Source of the DNA: Zavarzinella sp.
GTDB taxonomy: Bacteria; Planctomycetota; Planctomycetia; Gemmatales; Gemmataceae
Direction of reading: 5' to 3'
Length of the DNA stretch: 64,000 nucleotides
Assembly (NCBI GenBank): GCA_041399155.1
Contig: JAWKTI010000002.1
Span: forward strand, 682,001-746,000
Part shown: positions 60,093-64,000 of the stretch, piece by piece
How positions within the stretch are numbered: the stretch's first letter is position 1
How the letters are laid out: each line of letters begins with the position of its first letter
Notes under the pieces: generated by a model
Database searches by the model: none
What the model was told of the DNA's origin: nothing
The model's input: only the letters and a program-made list of their open reading frames with translations
Made by a program: the position numbers and the translations under genes

Positions 60093-61004
60093 TCACTCTT
60101 CAGGTGGAATTTTCAAGCTAATGCGTGCACGTTCTGAAATGGCTACTACTGCCGGGTGCTTCAACTTCCTCTCGACAGATACCGCGTAGAATTGCTCCTT
60201 CAGCCCGGTGGGACCGCCAATCCGCTTTACCTCATAGTGCTGACATACGTCTGACTCGACCGCTGTAGGCACAGCAAATATCCCTTCACCTGCTCTGCCA
60301 AACACTTTCAATAGCGCACTGTCCTCAAACTCTCCCCTGATTTCCGGCCGTATGCCCACTTTGTCGAACCACTGGTCGAGATTCCGTCGTAATGCTGTCC
60401 CGACAACAGGCAACAGAAACGGAGCCCCATCCAGGGAACCTGGAAAACCGTCCGCGAGCGAGTCAGCAAGTTCCGTTTTGCCAACGATGACCACGCCACA
60501 CTCACCCAACTGGTGGGTGTATACCTTTGCTTTCAGATTCTGGGGCAACGGTGTGTCCGAGAGTACTAAATCGAGATTGTGGATAGTTAAATCTGCAGTA
60601 AGTCGTTCGAGCTTTCCTTCTAAGCACTCTACCCGTACCGGGTTTGGTAAACGCAATGCTGGCTCTAAAAGCAGGTGGGCGATCAATTTGGGCATTACAT
60701 CCACGATGCCTACTCTCAACCTTGCTGGGCGACCGATGGGCCTTCCATTGATCATGTCCATCAGTTCGCCACCCAGCGCGAATATCTCCTCGGCATACCG
60801 GAACACCGCCTGGCCGGTGTCTGTCAAGATCAGCCCTCGGCCGCTCTTCTCAAACAGTTCTGCTTTCATCGACTTCTCAAGTTCCTTGATCTGGCTACTG
60901 ATCGTTGGCTGCGACACGTCGAGGACTTCCGATGCCGCTGTCACGCTCCCTTCCCTTGCGACGATCCAAAAGTAATGTAGGTGGTTGTAGTTCATCCAGT
61001 GCAT
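60093..61004 (-). CDS. nhaR: LysR-family regulator, NhaR-like
   Basis: Protein of 303 residues. The N-terminal HTH (NYNHLHYFWIVAREGSVTAA, SEVLDVSQPTISSQIKELEK) has the NYNHLxYFWxVxxEGS wording typical of NhaR. The C-terminal two-lobed effector domain follows (RLRVGIVDVMPKLIAHLLLE). NhaR activates sodium/proton antiporter genes in response to Na+. No nhaA is in the window, so the target is likely elsewhere or is the divergent gene pair next door. AGGTAGAG precedes the ATG at 61004; a second in-frame ATG lies three codons later. Confidence 0.85.
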   Translation of the reverse strand: MHWMNYNHLHYFWIVAREGSVTAASEVLDVSQPTISSQIKELEKSMKAELFEKSGRGLILTDTGQAVFRYAEEIFALGGELMDMINGRPIGRPARLRVGIVDVMPKLIAHLLLEPALRLPNPVRVECLEGKLERLTADLTIHNLDLVLSDTPLPQNLKAKVYTHQLGECGVVIVGKTELADSLADGFPGSLDGAPFLLPVVGTALRRNLDQWFDKVGIRPEIRGEFEDSALLKVFGRAGEGIFAVPTAVESDVCQHYEVKRIGGPTGLKEQFYAVSVERKLKHPAVVAISERARISLKIPPEE

Positions 61005-61127
61005 GGACTCTACCTATCGTTTTTTTCTTGGTATTTCAGGCGTATTATCTATTTGTCCTCATTGTACACAGCGTGTAATAATTCATTGTGTTTCACAGAA
61101 CAAGTAACTCAAACCGAGGAGAAGACC

Positions 61128-61472
61128 ATGAGAATCGAGATTCATGTACGTGGTTTAAAAGTGGATGATTCTGCCCGGATGCTGTTCGAACGTCGTTTCA
61201 AATTCTCTCTGACAAGGCTGAATAACCGAGTAGGGCGGGTAGACGTGTACCTGTCGGACATGAATGGCCCGCGTGGGGGAGTTGACAAGAGGTGCCAGAT
61301 CGTAGCAGAGGTCCTGGGGCTAGGCCAGATAGTAGTCGAGGACAAAGATAGTGATCTCACCAACCTGATTGATCGTGCAGCTGGCCGGTTGGGACAGACA
61401 GTACGCAGGCGAATTGCCCGTGACCGACTTCGCCAGCGGCAACGCACCCATGGAATTGCAGTTGTGAACTAA
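61128..61472 (+). CDS. Ribosome hibernation factor-like protein (HPF/RaiA family)
   Basis: Protein of 114 residues resembling the N-terminal HPF/RaiA domain: MRIEIHVRGLKVDDSARMLF, ending with a basic tail (RRRIARDRLRQRQRTHG). Such proteins bind the ribosome in stasis or modulate it under stress. There is no C-terminal long-HPF extension. A GAGGAGAAG ribosome site precedes the ATG. Several AGG/AGA arginine codons appear here and in the next gene, while CGT/CGC are usual in neighbouring genes. The divergent NhaR gene shares the 123-bp promoter region. Confidence 0.75.
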   Translation: MRIEIHVRGLKVDDSARMLFERRFKFSLTRLNNRVGRVDVYLSDMNGPRGGVDKRCQIVAEVLGLGQIVVEDKDSDLTNLIDRAAGRLGQTVRRRIARDRLRQRQRTHGIAVVN

Positions 61473-61512
61473 GTGAGTCTTTCAAAACGAACCCAGTTAT
61501 TAGAGAATTATC

Positions 61513-61887
61513 ATGAGATTAACCCGTGAACTGAAAGAGAAATTACTGGCCGACGGACGCATCAACAGTGCGGAACTAGCGCTGCTTGCAGACCTGCTGT
61601 ATGCTGACAGTCGGATTGATCGTGAGGAGGCCGAATTCCTCATCGAACTGCACAAAAGGGTGGAAAGGGTTTCACCCGGCTTCGAGAAGTTTTTCTTCAA
61701 GGCAATTAAAGACCATGTGCTTGAAGACGGTGCAATCAGTGCGGAGGAGACCGATTGGCTGAGAAAGATGATCTTTGCCGACGGTCGCGTGGATGAGCGT
61801 GAGAAGAAACTATTGCGTGAGCTGCGAGGTGAAGCCACCCAAAAGTCTCCAGAGTTTGAGGCTCTCTATGCGGAGTGCCTGAATTAG
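61513..61887 (+). CDS. TerB-like helical protein
   Basis: Protein of 124 residues with TerB-like repeats: AELALLADLLYADSRIDREE and ETDWLRKMIFADGRVDEREK, each an acidic DGxxD/E-type loop. TerB-fold proteins are linked to tellurite resistance and membrane-stress responses, but many members have no known role. All helical and cytosolic. It lies 40 bp after the HPF-like gene in the same direction and is probably co-transcribed with it. No other ter gene was seen. Confidence 0.75.
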   Translation: MRLTRELKEKLLADGRINSAELALLADLLYADSRIDREEAEFLIELHKRVERVSPGFEKFFFKAIKDHVLEDGAISAEETDWLRKMIFADGRVDEREKKLLRELRGEATQKSPEFEALYAECLN

Positions 61888-61912
61888 TATTATTTCCCCG
61901 GTCAGAAACAGA

Positions 61913-64000
61913 TTACCCTTCCTTCCCGCGGATGGTGGCCTGGAATTGTTTTTTCACATGGTCTTCGATCTTGCGGTGGGCCTTATCAATCTCTTTATCC
62001 GTCAACGGCTTTTCCCAAGATTGGTAGCGCAGGGCGAATGCCATGCTTTTCTTCCCTTCCGGAATTGAACTGCCAGTGTATACATCAAAAAGATGAATAT
62101 CTGTTAATAATTCCCCGCCTGCGGTGCGGATCTGCTGCACCATCTGTTCATGGCTGACCTGGGCATCCACCACAATCGCAATATCGCGCAAACCAGCCTG
62201 GAATAAGGGGATAGGACGATATGCAAACCGTTCTGGCACAGCCTGCAGCAGCAGATCGAGATCCCATTCTCCTGCCAACACCGTGCGGTCGGTTACTTTG
62301 TAAGCCAAACCCACCTTGGGGTGGATTTCGCCAAATGTGCCCACAACCGAATTGTTGATCACCAATTCCGCACTGCGGGCTGGGTGAAGCCACGCACAGG
62401 GTGGTGCGAGACGATATTCTGCCCCAGAAATATGAAGGCTTTCTAATAATCGTTCGCAGATTCCTTTTAAATCATAGAAACCAAACTGATCAGTGGGGTT
62501 TTCCGGCTGATTCCAGCCCGATTGCTGCCGCACCCCAGTGAGCAGGATAGCTAGTTTCTTCGGTTCTGCAGGCAAACCACCACCCGTTGTGGGATAAAAA
62601 ACCGTACCGGTTTCGAACAACTTCACGGTGTTGCAGTGTTTCAGGTTCACTTCCAGGTTTTCCATCAACCCAGCCAGTAACGTGCGTCGCATGGTGCTGC
62701 GTTCTGAACTTGCCGGATTCAGCAACGAAACCGCCTCACCCATCCAGCCAAAGCGAGATTCCACTTCCGGATTGGTCAGCGAATAATTGATGACCTGTTG
62801 CAGGCCCAGGCGGGCAAGACTATCCTGAAGAGAGGCTTCCAGATCCAGTGCCCGATTGCCACTTTGCTGCGGCAATTCCCCCGAAAGCAGGCGGGAAGGC
62901 AGGCGATCGTAGCCGAAAATGCGGGCGATATCTTCAATGAGATCGGCCGCACCGGACTGGATATCGAGGCGGTTGCTGGGTGCGGTAACTTGCCAACCAC
63001 CGGGTGTGCGGGTGCAGGAATATTGCAGGGCCTGTAAAATCCGCTCCACTTCAGCAGGTGGGATCACAATGCCCAGCAGGCGGGCAATTTCGGTTTCCTG
63101 CAGATCAATGGTTCTGGCAATCATCGGTGCAGGATAAACATCCACAGCAGGCCCACTGACAGTGCCGTCTGCGAGTTCGGTAAATAATTGACAGGCACTT
63201 GCAGTGGCAACGGGAACCAGTTCGGAATGCACCCCACGGGTAAAGCGGGTGCTGGCATCGGTGAACTGGTTGAATTTGCGGGCAGTTTTCCGCACGGACA
63301 CCGGATCGAACGAGGCTGCCTCCAGCAAAATCCGCTTCGTGGTGGCAGTGATGCCGGAATTCAAGCCCCCTTTCACCCCAGCCAGTGCCAGTGGACCTGC
63401 ACCATCGGCGATCACCAGATTATCGGTAGTCAGTTCGCATTCCTGCTCATCCAGTGTGGTCATTTTTTCGCCCACAGTGGCTGGCCGCACAGTAATGGTG
63501 GGCGATTTCCCGCCTGCGCGCTGTTGCAGAACATCCAGATCGAAGGCGTGCAAAGGTTGCCCCACATCGAGCATTACGTAGTTGGTGATATCCACAATAT
63601 TGTTGATGGGCCGCATTCCCGCATACTTTAATCGTTGTTTCAGCCACCCTGGAGAATCCTGAACGGTGATATTTTCAACCACCGTGGCCATGTAACGCCC
63701 CGAAAGGCTGGAATCGGCAATCTGTACCGCAATCTTCTCGCTGTGCGACGTGGTGGGCAGGGCAGGCAGTGGTTTTTTCAGCAATGGCCTGCCAAAAATC
63801 GCAGCCACTTCCAGAGCAATGCCCGAAATCGCCAGACAGCGAGCCATGTTGGGCAGAATGTCGATTTCCAGCACCGCATCGCCCAGATATTCCTGTGCCG
63901 AAGCCCCCACTGGTGCATCATCATCAAGTATGATAATTCCTTCATGTTCCTCGGTGATGCCCAGTTCGTATTCAGACATCACCATCGCATCTGAAGTAAT
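61913..64000 (-). CDS. pheT: Phenylalanyl-tRNA synthetase beta subunit, 5' end beyond the window
   Basis: About 695 residues are visible of the usual ~800. The frame stays open to base 64000, so the N-terminal tRNA-binding (OB) domain is outside. Domains seen: the segment MSEYELGITEEHEGIIILDD, the B3/B4 editing region (MRPINNIVDITNYVMLDVGQ, PLHAFDLD), B5, the catalytic-like core, and the C-terminal anticodon-binding fold ending FDVYTGSSIPEGKKSMAFAL and KIEDHVKKQFQATIRGKEG. It pairs with PheS to charge tRNA-Phe; pheS is probably upstream, outside the window. No ribosome site is visible because the start is off the edge. Convergent with the TerB-like gene. Confidence 0.93.
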   Translation of the reverse strand: MTSDAMVMSEYELGITEEHEGIIILDDDAPVGASAQEYLGDAVLEIDILPNMARCLAISGIALEVAAIFGRPLLKKPLPALPTTSHSEKIAVQIADSSLSGRYMATVVENITVQDSPGWLKQRLKYAGMRPINNIVDITNYVMLDVGQPLHAFDLDVLQQRAGGKSPTITVRPATVGEKMTTLDEQECELTTDNLVIADGAGPLALAGVKGGLNSGITATTKRILLEAASFDPVSVRKTARKFNQFTDASTRFTRGVHSELVPVATASACQLFTELADGTVSGPAVDVYPAPMIARTIDLQETEIARLLGIVIPPAEVERILQALQYSCTRTPGGWQVTAPSNRLDIQSGAADLIEDIARIFGYDRLPSRLLSGELPQQSGNRALDLEASLQDSLARLGLQQVINYSLTNPEVESRFGWMGEAVSLLNPASSERSTMRRTLLAGLMENLEVNLKHCNTVKLFETGTVFYPTTGGGLPAEPKKLAILLTGVRQQSGWNQPENPTDQFGFYDLKGICERLLESLHISGAEYRLAPPCAWLHPARSAELVINNSVVGTFGEIHPKVGLAYKVTDRTVLAGEWDLDLLLQAVPERFAYRPIPLFQAGLRDIAIVVDAQVSHEQMVQQIRTAGGELLTDIHLFDVYTGSSIPEGKKSMAFALRYQSWEKPLTDKEIDKAHRKIEDHVKKQFQATIRGKEG

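Noticed and set aside
60981..61127. 49-residue extension before the HPF-like start
   Set aside because: It overlaps the divergent promoter region of the NhaR gene. A strong ribosome site precedes the ATG at 61128.
1..64000. tRNA, rRNA or riboswitch genes
   Set aside because: No cloverleaf-like, rRNA-like or known riboswitch consensus was recognised by eye. A covariance-model search would be the decisive test.

Overview
The window looks like a chromosomal segment of a planctomycete, most like the Gemmataceae and related lineages. The evidence is the family mix: a Tat-exported DUF1501 protein, ThuA and DUF1080 secreted proteins, a DUF58 protein, an MJ0042-type zinc-ribbon membrane protein, an exported beta-propeller/PKD protein with a LExLExR-type N-terminus, a bacterial XPB helicase, and pterin genes of the tetrahydromethanopterin (H4MPT) kind. 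GC content appears to be near 50 %. Shine-Dalgarno sites are present before some genes and absent before others. No rRNA, tRNA, CRISPR array, prophage or transposase was seen.

Region 1 (1-11.8 kb): an acidic/basic-repeat membrane protein and a LarA-like (DUF2088) protein come first. A compact Wsp-like chemosensory operon follows: MCP, CheW, a CheR-CheW fusion, a CheA-REC hybrid kinase and CheB. A REC-ATPase regulator converges on it. The CheB receiver has lost its phospho-acceptor aspartate.

Region 2 (11.8-22.6 kb): an exported alpha/beta hydrolase, a secreted cyclophilin and CstA are followed by a BlaI/M56-peptidase pair. That pair has an easily read promoter with two operators. Next are an unknown protein, an ATP-grasp/CitG-like fusion and a PTPS-family enzyme. 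The last two are best read as pterin cofactor (possibly H4MPT) biosynthesis.

Region 3 (22.6-35.3 kb): Nudix hydrolase, DUF1080, two tandem TPR-like paralogues, a DEAD-box RNA helicase, XPB helicase, a small cREC-like protein, a UPF0126 membrane protein, homoserine dehydrogenase, an exported prenyltransferase-like repeat protein and a DsrE-like protein.

Region 4 (35.3-50 kb): a giant AsmA-like protein, an acid phosphatase, a haem-motif lipoprotein, a possible ART-fold/ankyrin pair and a 1466-residue ThuA/LamG/propeller protein. Then comes an intergenic stretch with a long inverted repeat and a parS-like palindrome, a gene broken by an in-frame amber codon, and a DUF1501 protein.

Region 5 (50-64 kb): an ECF sigma factor with a small membrane partner, a PIN-TRAM protein, a TPR protein, a fatty-acid desaturase, DUF58, a polytopic membrane protein, the exported propeller/PKD protein, two cytosolic proteins (one DUF4303-like), NhaR-type LysR regulator, a hibernation-factor-like protein, a TerB-like protein, and pheT, which runs off the right edge.

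All function calls come from reading translated motifs. No database search was run.
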